A stretch of 64,000 nt of DNA from the NCBI GenBank assembly GCA_017513525.1, contig JAFXFC010000048.1:124001-188000 (forward strand). Direction: 5' to 3'. The notes beneath the pieces are model-generated. The model was not told where the DNA came from and did no database searches. It saw nothing but the letters and a program-made list of their open reading frames with translations. Shown piece after piece: positions 35,255 through 43,055 of the stretch. Positions within the stretch are counted from its first letter, which is position 1; every line of letters starts with the position of its first letter. This stretch comes from Clostridia bacterium (lineage in GTDB: Bacteria; Bacillota; Clostridia; Oscillospirales; Acutalibacteraceae). Both the position numbers and the translations under genes were made by a program.

Positions 35255-36436
35255 TTATATGACTGCTGCAATTAATTCCTGAGTTTTATCTGTTCTTTCC
35301 CATGAAAGATCAAGGTCAGTTCTTCCGATATGACCGTATGCCGCAATATTGTGGTAAATCGGTCGTCTGAGTTCAAGAGTATCAATAATTGCTGCAGGTC
35401 TTAAATCAAAGACCTTGGAAACTGCTTCTGAAATCTTTTCATCGCTCACAGTCCCTGTTCCGTATGTATCAACTAGAATAGAAACAGGTTTTGCAACGCC
35501 GATAGCATAAGCAAGTTCTACCTGGCAACGCTTGGCAAGTCCTGCAGCAACAATATTTTTTGCAACATATCTTGCAGCATAAGCAGCGGAACGGTCAACC
35601 TTTGTCGGATCCTTGCCTGAAAAAGCACCGCCGCCGTGACAAGCATATCCGCCATAGGTGTCAACAATGATTTTTCTGCCTGTAAGCCCGCTGTCACCCT
35701 CGGGACCGCCTGTGACAAATCTTCCGGTAGGATTGATAAAATATTTGGTATCAGCATCTAAAAGAGAAGGATCGATAGTAGGAAGAATGACCTGTTTTAT
35801 AATATCCTCTCTTATTGTTTCAAGTGAAACACAGTCCTTATGCTGAGTTGAAACTACGACAGTGTCAACTCTTAAGGGCTTGTTGTCTTCATATTCAATT
35901 GTGACCTGTGTTTTTCCGTCAGGACGAAGATAATCGAGTGTTCCGTCTTTTCTGACAAGTGCAAGTCTTTTTGCAAGCTTATGAGCGAGAGTTATGGGCA
36001 TTGGCATAAGCTCAGGTGTTTCATCACAGGCATAACCGAACATCATGCCCTGATCTCCTGCACCGTGTAAATTATATTCATCATTCTCGCCGTTTTTCAT
36101 TTCAAGTGACTTGCTGACACCCATATCAATATCGGGGGATTGTTTGTCAATTGTTGTAAGAACAGCACAGGTATTGCCGTCAAAGCCGGCATCAGGAGAG
36201 TTAAATCCTGTATCGCATATTGCTTTTCTTGCAACGGCGGGAATATCAATATTAGCTTTAGTCGAAATCTCACCCATAACAAGTGCCATGCCTGTTGTGC
36301 ACACACTTTCACAGGCAACTCTTGAATATGGATCGATTGACAGTAAAGCGTCAAGAACTGCATCAGAAATCTGATCGCAAACTTTATCAGGATGTCCTTC
36401 TGTTACAGACTCAGATGTAAAAAAGTGTTTTGCCAT
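35255..36436 (-). CDS. metK: S-adenosylmethionine synthase
   Basis: 393 aa, makes SAM from Met and [23 protein letters not shown] at the N terminus, [15 protein letters not shown] and [18 protein letters not shown] are the ATP/Met and K/Mg-binding motifs. The ATG at 36436 follows GGAGG; the frame stays open upstream into the riboswitch but that part is leader RNA. Controlled by a SAM-I riboswitch, so transcription is shut off when SAM is plentiful. Confidence 0.97.
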   Translation of the reverse strand: MAKHFFTSESVTEGHPDKVCDQISDAVLDALLSIDPYSRVACESVCTTGMALVMGEISTKANIDIPAVARKAICDTGFNSPDAGFDGNTCAVLTTIDKQSPDIDMGVSKSLEMKNGENDEYNLHGAGDQGMMFGYACDETPELMPMPITLAHKLAKRLALVRKDGTLDYLRPDGKTQVTIEYEDNKPLRVDTVVVSTQHKDCVSLETIREDIIKQVILPTIDPSLLDADTKYFINPTGRFVTGGPEGDSGLTGRKIIVDTYGGYACHGGGAFSGKDPTKVDRSAAYAARYVAKNIVAAGLAKRCQVELAYAIGVAKPVSILVDTYGTGTVSDEKISEAVSKVFDLRPAAIIDTLELRRPIYHNIAAYGHIGRTDLDLSWERTDKTQELIAAVI

Positions 36437-36448
36437 TTGTTTACCTCC

Positions 36449-36579
36449 AAAAAAATACTCACGGTTTCCCGTGAGTAAACAAATTACCTTATCTCTCGGA
36501 TTAACCGCGGATTTAGCACCTTGCAAAATGCAGGTTGCCGGGCTTCACAGGGCCGTTCCCTCTGCCACTCTTCATAAGG
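36449..36579 (-). ncRNA. SAM-I (S-box) riboswitch with terminator, metK leader
   Basis: Read on the minus strand, P1 arms CCTTAT (36574-36579) and ATAAGG (36487-36492) enclose the S-box core (AGAGTGGCAGAGGGA..., GGCCCTGTGAAGCCCGGCAA, AGGTGCTAAATCC). The expression platform is an 8-bp hairpin ACTCACGG / CCGTGAGT with GAAA loop (36457-36476) followed by T7, ending just before the GGAGG of metK. SAM binding is expected to favour that terminator. Confidence 0.95.
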
Positions 36580-36596
36580 ATTATGAATATGCTGTT

Positions 36597-36625
36597 ATTA
36601 TATTACATTAAAATAGATATGTCAA
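36597..36625 (-). promoter_or_regulatory. metK riboswitch promoter
   Basis: Minus strand TTGACA (36620-36625), 17 nt, TATAAT (36597-36602): fully consensus. It begins 5 nt after the stop of the upstream ECF gene. Confidence 0.9.
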
Positions 36626-36629
36626 CAAT

Positions 36630-37205
36630 TTATTGTTTATTGGGTAACAACATCTTAGATTTTGACAAAATTTCTTTCAATGGATGATACATAAGAACAG
36701 TAATAATTGAATTGATTACGCCTTTCAGCAAATTAAATGGTATTATTGCAGGAAGCATCAGTTCAAGGACCGCTTCTACTGTTGTATTAAGATAAAGGGG
36801 AGTGAAAATAAGATTTAACGGAATCATAATAAGAGTTAAAGCAACTGTCGCACAACAAACACCCGCAATAAGGTATTTAAGAGAATCTTTTTTGTGAGTA
36901 AAAAGCTTTAATATTAAGATATAGCACCCTGTAGAAAGAAGGTGCATAACAAATCCTTGCCAGCTGCTCGCAGCACTGACCGTTAGTGATTGAATGAGAG
37001 AAACAAGTACTAAGACAAAAAGGCTGCTTGGTGTGCCAAGGAACAAGGAGGAAAAAATAACAGGAATGTCGCCCATATCATACTCAAGAAATTTTGCACC
37101 GGGAAGTATGCTGAATCTGACTACAAGCATCAAAACAACAGCAAGAGCACTCATCATTCCTGTTGCAACAATTTTTTGTACCGAAAGATTTGCTTTTTTT
37201 TGCAT
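36630..37205 (-). CDS. ECF transporter S component, riboflavin-specific (RibU-type)
   Basis: 191 aa, about six membrane helices. VQKIVATGMMSALAVVLMLV and EYDMGDIPVIFSSLFLG are typical S-component motifs. The FMN riboswitch directly upstream is what points to riboflavin (inference from regulation). The EcfA/A'/T module is not in the window. Start at ATG 37205 behind GAGGTG; a longer open frame runs into the riboswitch and is not translated. Confidence 0.9.
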   Translation of the reverse strand: MQKKANLSVQKIVATGMMSALAVVLMLVVRFSILPGAKFLEYDMGDIPVIFSSLFLGTPSSLFVLVLVSLIQSLTVSAASSWQGFVMHLLSTGCYILILKLFTHKKDSLKYLIAGVCCATVALTLIMIPLNLIFTPLYLNTTVEAVLELMLPAIIPFNLLKGVINSIITVLMYHPLKEILSKSKMLLPNKQ

Positions 37206-37234
37206 AAAAAAACACCTCGAAATTAATCGGGGCG
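37206..37234 (-). promoter_or_regulatory. Expression platform hairpin of the FMN riboswitch
   Basis: Minus strand CGCCCCGA (37227-37234) can pair with TCGAGGTG (37213-37220), one mismatch, followed by T7 (37206-37212) and then the ATG. The 3' arm contains the ribosome site GAGGTG, so it could both terminate and mask translation. Confidence 0.6.
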
Positions 37235-37255
37235 AAAGTAACCTTACAGGCATAA

Positions 37256-37364
37256 TAACTTCTATCATCCGGACTATACCGTCGGTTTCGGAATTTCACC
37301 GAATCAACCAAAAAGGCTCGCGGACTTTACCGCCGGTGGGGAATTACACCCCGCCCCGAAGTAT
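37256..37364 (-). ncRNA. FMN riboswitch (RFN element)
   Basis: Minus strand: ACTTCGGGGCGGGGTG, AATTCCCCACCGGCGGTAAA, GTCCGCGAGCC, GATTCGGTGAAATTCCG, CCGACGGTATAGTCCGGATG, then GAAGT closing P1. These are the conserved blocks of the six-arm RFN element. Controls the S component gene downstream. Confidence 0.95.
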
Positions 37365-37374
37365 TTATATAATT

Positions 37375-37402
37375 ATTATATCACTTCGTATTGATTTGTC
37401 AA
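37375..37402 (-). promoter_or_regulatory. FMN riboswitch promoter
   Basis: Minus strand TTGACA (37397-37402), 16 nt, TATAAT (37375-37380) with TGA extension. Its -35 abuts the -35 of the opposing WYL promoter. Confidence 0.88.
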
Positions 37403-37419
37403 CCGAATTTTATTATAAT
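37391..37419 (+). promoter_or_regulatory. WYL regulator promoter
   Basis: TTGATT (37391-37396), 17 nt, TATAAT (37414-37419), 30 nt before the ATG. Overlaps the divergent riboswitch promoter. Confidence 0.7.
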
Positions 37420-37448
37420 AAACTTATAAAAATATGGAGTGAAAAATA

Positions 37449-38453
37449 ATGGCAGGAAAAAAGAATTCTAAATTGAAGCTTTTATATCTCAAAGAAATTT
37501 TTGAGAAGTATTCAGATGAAGATAATATATTAAACTCTGCTGATATTGCTCATTATCTTGAAGAATATGAAATTGAATGTGAAAGAAAATCCATTTATAA
37601 AGATATAGAAATTCTTATAGATTACGGTATGGATATCATAAAAACCAGTAAGCCTAAAACCGGATATTTTCTTGCTTCGCGTGATTTTGAGATTGCTGAA
37701 CTAAGGCTTATTAATGATGCCGTGCAGGCTGCTAATTTTATTTCAAAGAAAAAGACAGTTCAGTTACTCAAAAAGACAAATGAACTTGTCAGTGTGTCGC
37801 AGTCTTCAAGACTGAAAAAACAGGTTTTTATCGATAATCGAAATAAATGTACAAATGAAGAAATATTCTATAATATTGATGCTTTAGACAGAGCAATAAA
37901 AAGCGGAAAAAAAGTAAAGCTCAGATATAATCGAAGAAAGCTTGACAATAAATTCACTGCAACAAATGAGCAACGAGAGTTTATTTTAAGTCCATACGCG
38001 TTGATATGGTCAAATGATCATTATTATCTTGTTGCAAATAATCAGAAATATGACAATCTCATGAATATGAGAATTGACAGAATTCGTAAAGTGGAGCTTC
38101 TTGACGAGAATTTCAGGCATTTTTCCGAAGTATCTGAATATACTTCTTCATTTGATGCAGCCGATTATGTTTCAAAGGCTTTTAATATGTTCAGCGGAAA
38201 GTTAATGTCAACAGAACTTCATTGCCGAACAGAAATTATTGAGGAAATGCTCGACAGATTCGGAGAAAAGGTTTCTATAAGAAAAGGGGAGGAAGGTTGG
38301 TTTTATGTCCATGATGATTTATATATCAATGATGGACTCGCTTCCTGGATAATGCAATTCGGGGATAAAATTGAAGTAATATATCCTCCGGAGCTAAAAC
38401 AAGCAATTTTAGAGAAATCTAATAACATATTAAAACTGTACTCTGCTTATTAA
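37449..38453 (+). CDS. WYL domain-containing transcriptional regulator
   Basis: 334 aa. N-terminal winged helix (about 5-75; SADIAHYLEEYEIECERKSI and YKDIEILIDYGMDI are HTH_11-like), then a WYL domain near residues 140-225 with KVKLRYNRRK and YALIWSNDHYYLVANN, and a C-terminal WCX extension. WYL proteins bind nucleic acid or small ligands and often regulate metabolic or defence genes; ligand unknown here. It leads an operon with a PPTase-like gene (15 nt) and GH35. Confidence 0.88.
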   Translation: MAGKKNSKLKLLYLKEIFEKYSDEDNILNSADIAHYLEEYEIECERKSIYKDIEILIDYGMDIIKTSKPKTGYFLASRDFEIAELRLINDAVQAANFISKKKTVQLLKKTNELVSVSQSSRLKKQVFIDNRNKCTNEEIFYNIDALDRAIKSGKKVKLRYNRRKLDNKFTATNEQREFILSPYALIWSNDHYYLVANNQKYDNLMNMRIDRIRKVELLDENFRHFSEVSEYTSSFDAADYVSKAFNMFSGKLMSTELHCRTEIIEEMLDRFGEKVSIRKGEEGWFYVHDDLYINDGLASWIMQFGDKIEVIYPPELKQAILEKSNNILKLYSAY

Positions 38454-38467
38454 GGAGGTTTTATATA

Positions 38468-39127
38468 TTGATTCATAAATTAATGAATATTAATGAGCTG
38501 AATGATGAATTAATAGGTCATTACTTTCCGATGCTAACAGAAGCGAAGCAAAAAAAAATCGCTTCACTTCAAAATATTGAAGACCGTAAAATATTTTTCT
38601 GCTGTGAAATTCTTGCAAGAAAATGTCTGTCTGAATTATGTGATGCACCTGAATTCTCATTTGATATCCTGTGTAATCCTAATTCAAAAAGTATTGTCGG
38701 AAATTATAATGCTGAAGTAAGTATTGTCAAATGTGATGAATTCGTTGCTTGTGCTGTTTCAAACAATTATGTCGGTATAGGTATTCAAAAAATAAAATCT
38801 TTTTCATTCCGTGATGCGCAGAATTTATTTTCTGATTCTGAAATTAGAGCAATATTTTCTGATTCAGTTTATTCTTTCAGTGACATTGTAAATTTTCAGG
38901 AATGTAAAGAGATATCGGTTATGCAGAAATATGCTCTGTTTTCAACACTGAAGGAAGCACATTTTTTCGCAAGCGGCAGAGGTATTCGCTCTGAAATTAA
39001 AAATACGGTATTTAATTTCAACGGCAGAGAAATACTTTGTTCCGATGAAAATGCAAAAATCACTGATTCTTACATAGATTCAAGTAAAAATTTAGCGGTA
39101 TCAGTAATAGAGAGGTGTAAAAAATGA
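38468..39127 (+). CDS. Sfp-like 4'-phosphopantetheinyl transferase homologue, apparently inactive
   Basis: 219 aa from TTG 38468, 8 nt after AAGGAGG. The two-lobed PPTase fold is suggested by VGIGIQKIKSF and FSTLKEAHFFASGRG, matching the positions of VGIDIEKI and W(T/S)xKEAxxK in Sfp. Two of the three metal-binding acidic residues are lost (Asp to Gly105, Glu to Gln107; Glu163 kept), and the second Lys of the KEAxxK motif is Phe167. So catalysis is unlikely and another role or decay is possible. The frame is intact without stops. Overlaps GH35 by 4 nt. Confidence 0.65.
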   Translation: MIHKLMNINELNDELIGHYFPMLTEAKQKKIASLQNIEDRKIFFCCEILARKCLSELCDAPEFSFDILCNPNSKSIVGNYNAEVSIVKCDEFVACAVSNNYVGIGIQKIKSFSFRDAQNLFSDSEIRAIFSDSVYSFSDIVNFQECKEISVMQKYALFSTLKEAHFFASGRGIRSEIKNTVFNFNGREILCSDENAKITDSYIDSSKNLAVSVIERCKK

Positions 39128-40884
39128 ATGAATTTTTAATTGGTAAAAAAAGTTTTTTGTTGAACGGCGAGCCCATAAGAATAGTATCGGGTGCGATGCA
39201 CTACTTCAGAGTTCCGAGAGAATACTGGCGTGACAGATTACTTAAAATTAAAGCATGCGGATTTAATACCATTGAAACTTATACTGCATGGAATCTTCAT
39301 GAGCCTGAAGAGGGAAAATTCAATTTCGAGGGAATGCTCGACTTAAAAGCATACCTTGAACTTATTAAAGAACTTGGAATGTATGCTATAGTAAGACCCG
39401 GACCTTATATTTGTTCGGAATGGGAATTCGGCGGTTTTCCTTGGTGGCTGCTAAAATATGATGACATTCAGCTTCGTTGTATGAATAACCGTTATCTTGA
39501 AAAGGTAGATAAATATTTTGATAAAATTATACCTATTATTGCTGACTGTCAGCTTGAAAAAGGCGGCAGTGTAATTATGGTGCAGGTCGAAAATGAATAC
39601 GGCAGCTACGGAGATGACAGCGAATATATAAGATATATCGCAGCCGGTCTCAGAGCAAGAGGCATTACAGCAGAGCTCTTCACTTCCGACGGGGATTGCG
39701 ACTGTATGTTAACAGGCGGCACAGTGCCAGAAATACATAAGACCTGTAATTTTGGCTCAAGAGCAGAAAAAGCATTCAGTGCACTGAGAAAATTCCAGCC
39801 TGAAGGACCTTTGATGTGTGCAGAATACTGGAACGGCTGGTTTGATCATTGGGGCGAAAGGCATCATGATCGAGATCCCCGGGATGCAGCAAAGAGCCTT
39901 AAAGAGATACTTGATTGCGACGGAAGTGTATCAGTGTATATGATGCACGGAGGCACCAATTTCGGCTATATGAACGGAGCCAACTGCACAGATAAAGAGT
40001 ATCAGCCGACAGTCAGCAGTTATGATGACGATGCTCCTATAAATGAATACGGCGGACTGACTGAAAAGTATTATGCATTTAAAAAGCTTCTGGAGCAATA
40101 CGGTCATACATCGGACATTACAGTTTCTGACCCAAAGACAGTTTCTTATCCTGATGTAATATTAAATCAGACTGCCGAGCTTTTTTCCAACCTTTCTGTA
40201 CTTTCTCAGAAGCATGAAACTGTTTTACCTGTTCCCATGGAAAAATTAGATCAGGGCTACGGATATATTCTTTATGAAGCAGATGTTGCAGGTCCCAGAG
40301 AAGGAAATGAAATATATATTGATGCACATGACAGGGCATATGTTTTTATAAACGGTAAATTCAAGGGAATTCAATACAGAAATGATAAAAAGATGAAGAT
40401 TAAGATCAATTCTGTTCCTGAAGAAGGTATGAAACTTTCTATCCTCGTTGAAAATATGGGAAGAATCAATTACGGTCCCTACATGGTAGATAAAAAAGGT
40501 ATTGTTTCACCTGTCAGAATAGGCAATCAGTTACTTTTTCATTGGAATACATACACTCTTCCGTTTTCTGATTTGTCTGAATTAAAGTTTATGAGACCTA
40601 AAAATGTGAAATACGGTAAGACACCTATGTTCTTAAAGGGCAATTTCAATATTGAAGGGGAGCCTCAAGATACTTTTATTAAGCTTGATAACTTCAAAAA
40701 AGGTTTAATATGGGTAAATGGCAAATTATTATCAAGGTATTGGGAGGTAGGTCCTCAGCAAACTGCTTATCTTCCTGCGCCTTGGTTAAAAACAGGAGCT
40801 AATGAAATCATAATTTTTGAAACGGAAGGCTTCAAAAAACCGATAGTTCATTTTGTAGATAAGCCTGTACTTGATAAGAGATAA
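39124..40884 (+). CDS. Beta-galactosidase, GH35
   Basis: 586 aa. SGAMHYFRVPREYWRDRL and YTAWNLHEPEEG lie at the start; the general acid Glu is in VQVENEYGS and the nucleophile Glu in CAEYWNGWFDHWGE. C-terminal jelly-roll domains (about 370-580) follow. No signal peptide, so it acts on imported galactosides. The ATG overlaps the upstream stop (ATGA), tying it to the WYL operon. Ends at a terminator. Confidence 0.94.
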   Translation: MNEFLIGKKSFLLNGEPIRIVSGAMHYFRVPREYWRDRLLKIKACGFNTIETYTAWNLHEPEEGKFNFEGMLDLKAYLELIKELGMYAIVRPGPYICSEWEFGGFPWWLLKYDDIQLRCMNNRYLEKVDKYFDKIIPIIADCQLEKGGSVIMVQVENEYGSYGDDSEYIRYIAAGLRARGITAELFTSDGDCDCMLTGGTVPEIHKTCNFGSRAEKAFSALRKFQPEGPLMCAEYWNGWFDHWGERHHDRDPRDAAKSLKEILDCDGSVSVYMMHGGTNFGYMNGANCTDKEYQPTVSSYDDDAPINEYGGLTEKYYAFKKLLEQYGHTSDITVSDPKTVSYPDVILNQTAELFSNLSVLSQKHETVLPVPMEKLDQGYGYILYEADVAGPREGNEIYIDAHDRAYVFINGKFKGIQYRNDKKMKIKINSVPEEGMKLSILVENMGRINYGPYMVDKKGIVSPVRIGNQLLFHWNTYTLPFSDLSELKFMRPKNVKYGKTPMFLKGNFNIEGEPQDTFIKLDNFKKGLIWVNGKLLSRYWEVGPQQTAYLPAPWLKTGANEIIIFETEGFKKPIVHFVDKPVLDKR

Positions 40885-40901
40885 ATTGAATACAAAAAAA
40901 T

Positions 40902-40938
40902 TTAAGCATACGGATTTTTTCCGTATGCTTAATTTTTT
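40902..40938 (+). terminator. Intrinsic terminator of the GH35 operon
   Basis: TTAAGCATACGG (40902-40913) / CCGTATGCTTAA (40921-40932), 7-nt loop, T6. Confidence 0.9.
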
Positions 40939-40972
40939 ACATTATAGGAAAATCCTTCCTATAATGTAAAAA
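40934..40972. repeat. Palindromic element, copy 2
   Basis: A perfect 17-bp inverted repeat, TTTTTACATTATAGGAA (40934-40950) / TTCCTATAATGTAAAAA (40956-40972), loop AATCC. Shares the core of copy 1 at 33225-33259 and, like it, starts directly at a terminator T-run between convergent genes; ATTTTAT follows both. Confidence 0.7.
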
Positions 40973-41008
40973 GATTTTATGTCTCTCCGAACGGAAAGTA
41001 AACTTCCC

Positions 41009-41063
41009 TCGGCGAGGCCTCGCCGAAAACGGTCGCCTGAGGCTTCGGCGAGGCCGTTTTTTT
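41009..41063. repeat. GC-rich element with alternative hairpins and T-run
   Basis: An 18-nt palindrome (41009-41026, centre GAGGCCTC) overlaps an arm GGCCTCGCCGAA (41016-41027) that pairs perfectly with TTCGGCGAGGCC (41044-41055). A third fold, AACGG-TCGCC (41028-41037) with GGCGA and CCGTT (41047-41058), ends in T7 and works as a plus-strand terminator. GC content is far above the flanks. Confidence 0.65.
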
Positions 41064-41073
41064 GTTGATTAGA

Positions 41074-42897
41074 TTAGGAATAGAGTTTTGCAGCCATTTT
41101 ACATGCTTCGTTACCTGCAAAGTTTACAAATGCAGCACCAACAGCATTTCCTTCAACCGATTCTTCAACTTCTTTTTCGATCTCAGCAAATGCTTCTGAG
41201 CCGAGTGTTTCTCTTGCAGCGGCTTTCCAAGCGGGTTCATCATGCTGTTTTACATAATACATAATGTGCCAACCATAGTTAGTCATGATGATATCGACAT
41301 CGCCTGTCTTACGGCTTGCTTCGTATACCCATTCTTCGAAAGGTAATACCATCTCGCCCTGTTCAATGCCCTCAATAAGACCGCCGTTACCGTTTTCGCC
41401 TGCGGAACCTGTGTCATCACTGTGTTCATTTGCAAGCTCAGCGAAGGCTTCTTCTGTCTTATCGCCGTTTACGAACTCGTCATAAATTTCCTGAGCAGCC
41501 TTATAAGCTTCTGTAACAAGCTCTATTGAATAGCCGGTACCTTCATTTGTAATAACATCACCGTTTTCAAGCTCAGCAGTTTTAATTTCAACATCACTAT
41601 TCTTTTCAATATCAATCTTGTTGTCTTCCTGTTTTTTAAGTCCTTCAGCTACACTGTCGAATGAAACAAGAATGTGTCGTGCATCAGCAAGAGGTTCTTC
41701 AACTCTGTATGCTGTTTTAATTATATAAATAACATATACATAGTCGTCAGTTGAATATACTGTCTTATCGCCGACAACTCTCTCTTCAGAATAAAGCCAT
41801 TCTGCAAGATCTTCACCGATCTGACTTTCAACAATTGATTTCTTTATATTTCTTGCAAGTGTTGCAGAGCCATCCTTAAATGTTTCCTTATCATCTTCAG
41901 CGGCATATTCATATGCAAGCTTCATGAAGGAGTCTTCATCCTTTACTCTGTTGAGCATTTCATTAGCAAGAAGTTCAGTCTTTGTGGGTTCTTTTTCTTC
42001 GGCAGCAGTTGTTTCTTCAGAAGCTGTTGTATCCTCTGATACAGTAGTTTCTTCTGCTACGGTAGTTTCTTCTGCTACAGTAGTAGTTTCTGATGATGTG
42101 GTTGTTTCTTCTGTAGTTTCACCCTCAACCTTCTTAACATCAAGCCCAAAAAGACGAAGGTCTACAGACTGAAAATCAGCAGGAGCTTCTGCGTATGCGT
42201 TTTCAAGGTCTTCATCAGAAATTTCGTTGTAGCATTCAGCTTCGAGGTCTTCAATATACTGTGCTACAAGATACTGCTCTTTGAGAAGCTCAACAAACAT
42301 TTTTTCATTCATGCCTTTACCGTAAATAAGGCTGATATATCTTGATGTTGAAAAACCGTTTGCTGCTGCAGTTGTAGAAAGCTCATTGAGCATGGTATCA
42401 ATTTCGCTCTGATGTGCTTCTGAAAGTGAAATGCCTTCTTCTTCACATTTTGCTAAATAATGATTTGTTGTTGCAAGAGTTGTCAGCACACGCTCTCTGA
42501 ACAATTCATCATAAGTAATTTTATTTCCGTCTTCATCAGTTGTTGTCTGGATAGCAGGATCTTCAGAGGGATCAAAAACCGCATAACCAAAATTCTGGTA
42601 CATAGTATTTGACTGTTCTGCATAAGACTGGAATACTGATGAATAATAATATCCGTATTCAGCAACAGAATATGTTCTGTCGCCGACTTTTGCAGCAGGT
42701 AATACCTTATGAGGAAGACCAAACTGATATATTGCAAAAGCAGCAATACCGATAACAACTGCAATTGTAATAATTCTTACAATCCAGGTTACAAGCTTTA
42801 CAGTGTCAACACCTGATTTTTTGTTTTGCTTGGCAGCTTTCGCCAATCGTTTCTTTCTTTCAGCACGGTAATCGTTCTGATTTTCTTTGTTTGCCAT
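41074..42897 (-). CDS. PrsA/SurA-like peptidylprolyl isomerase, membrane-anchored
   Basis: 607 aa. A basic N-terminal tail, one membrane helix (about 36-58), a SurA_N-like helical region (about 75-240), then a Thr/Glu-rich repeat (TTVAEETTVAEETT type, about 255-300). A parvulin domain (about 395-560) follows with ADARHILVSF and GYGWH-like TNYGWHIMYYV. Acts outside the membrane as a folding helper. Start at ATG 42897 with AAAGGTG; GTG 42906 is alternative. The Thr/Glu insert is long for the family. Confidence 0.85.
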   Translation of the reverse strand: MANKENQNDYRAERKKRLAKAAKQNKKSGVDTVKLVTWIVRIITIAVVIGIAAFAIYQFGLPHKVLPAAKVGDRTYSVAEYGYYYSSVFQSYAEQSNTMYQNFGYAVFDPSEDPAIQTTTDEDGNKITYDELFRERVLTTLATTNHYLAKCEEEGISLSEAHQSEIDTMLNELSTTAAANGFSTSRYISLIYGKGMNEKMFVELLKEQYLVAQYIEDLEAECYNEISDEDLENAYAEAPADFQSVDLRLFGLDVKKVEGETTEETTTSSETTTVAEETTVAEETTVSEDTTASEETTAAEEKEPTKTELLANEMLNRVKDEDSFMKLAYEYAAEDDKETFKDGSATLARNIKKSIVESQIGEDLAEWLYSEERVVGDKTVYSTDDYVYVIYIIKTAYRVEEPLADARHILVSFDSVAEGLKKQEDNKIDIEKNSDVEIKTAELENGDVITNEGTGYSIELVTEAYKAAQEIYDEFVNGDKTEEAFAELANEHSDDTGSAGENGNGGLIEGIEQGEMVLPFEEWVYEASRKTGDVDIIMTNYGWHIMYYVKQHDEPAWKAAARETLGSEAFAEIEKEVEESVEGNAVGAAFVNFAGNEACKMAAKLYS

Positions 42898-42952
42898 AAT
42901 TAACACCTTTCAGTATCAAAATAATTTATGGTAATTTAAACCATTCCTAAAC

Positions 42953-42981
42953 ATTATATAATAAAATAAATAAAAGTACAA
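42953..42981 (-). promoter_or_regulatory. Promoter for the PrsA-like gene
   Basis: Minus strand TTGTAC (42976-42981), 17 nt, TATAAT (42953-42958). Confidence 0.7.
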
Positions 42982-43012
42982 GCATTTTTTTTAATATATT
43001 AAAATATTTATA

Positions 43013-43044
43013 ACAATTAAAAGGAGCAGTCGGTCGACTGCTCC
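43013..43044 (-). terminator. Terminator after GH36
   Basis: Stem GGAGCAGTC / GACTGCTCC (43023-43044) with 4-nt loop; in minus direction followed by TTTTAATTGT. Confidence 0.85.
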
Positions 43045-43055
43045 CGAATTGCTTG

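Noticed and set aside
36437..36526. Longer N terminus for metK
   Set aside because: The extra 30 codons lie in the SAM riboswitch and terminator; the GGAGG site fits ATG 36436.
37206..37268. Longer N terminus for the ECF S component
   Set aside because: It would translate the riboswitch 3' part; GAGGTG fits ATG 37205.
37449..40884. WYL regulator as part of a phage defence island
   Set aside because: WYL proteins can control defence genes, but neighbours here are a PPTase-like protein and GH35; no nuclease, ATPase or phage-related genes.
41924..42172. Ser/Val-rich plus-strand open frame
   Set aside because: Shadow of the Thr/Glu repeat of the PrsA-like gene on the other strand.
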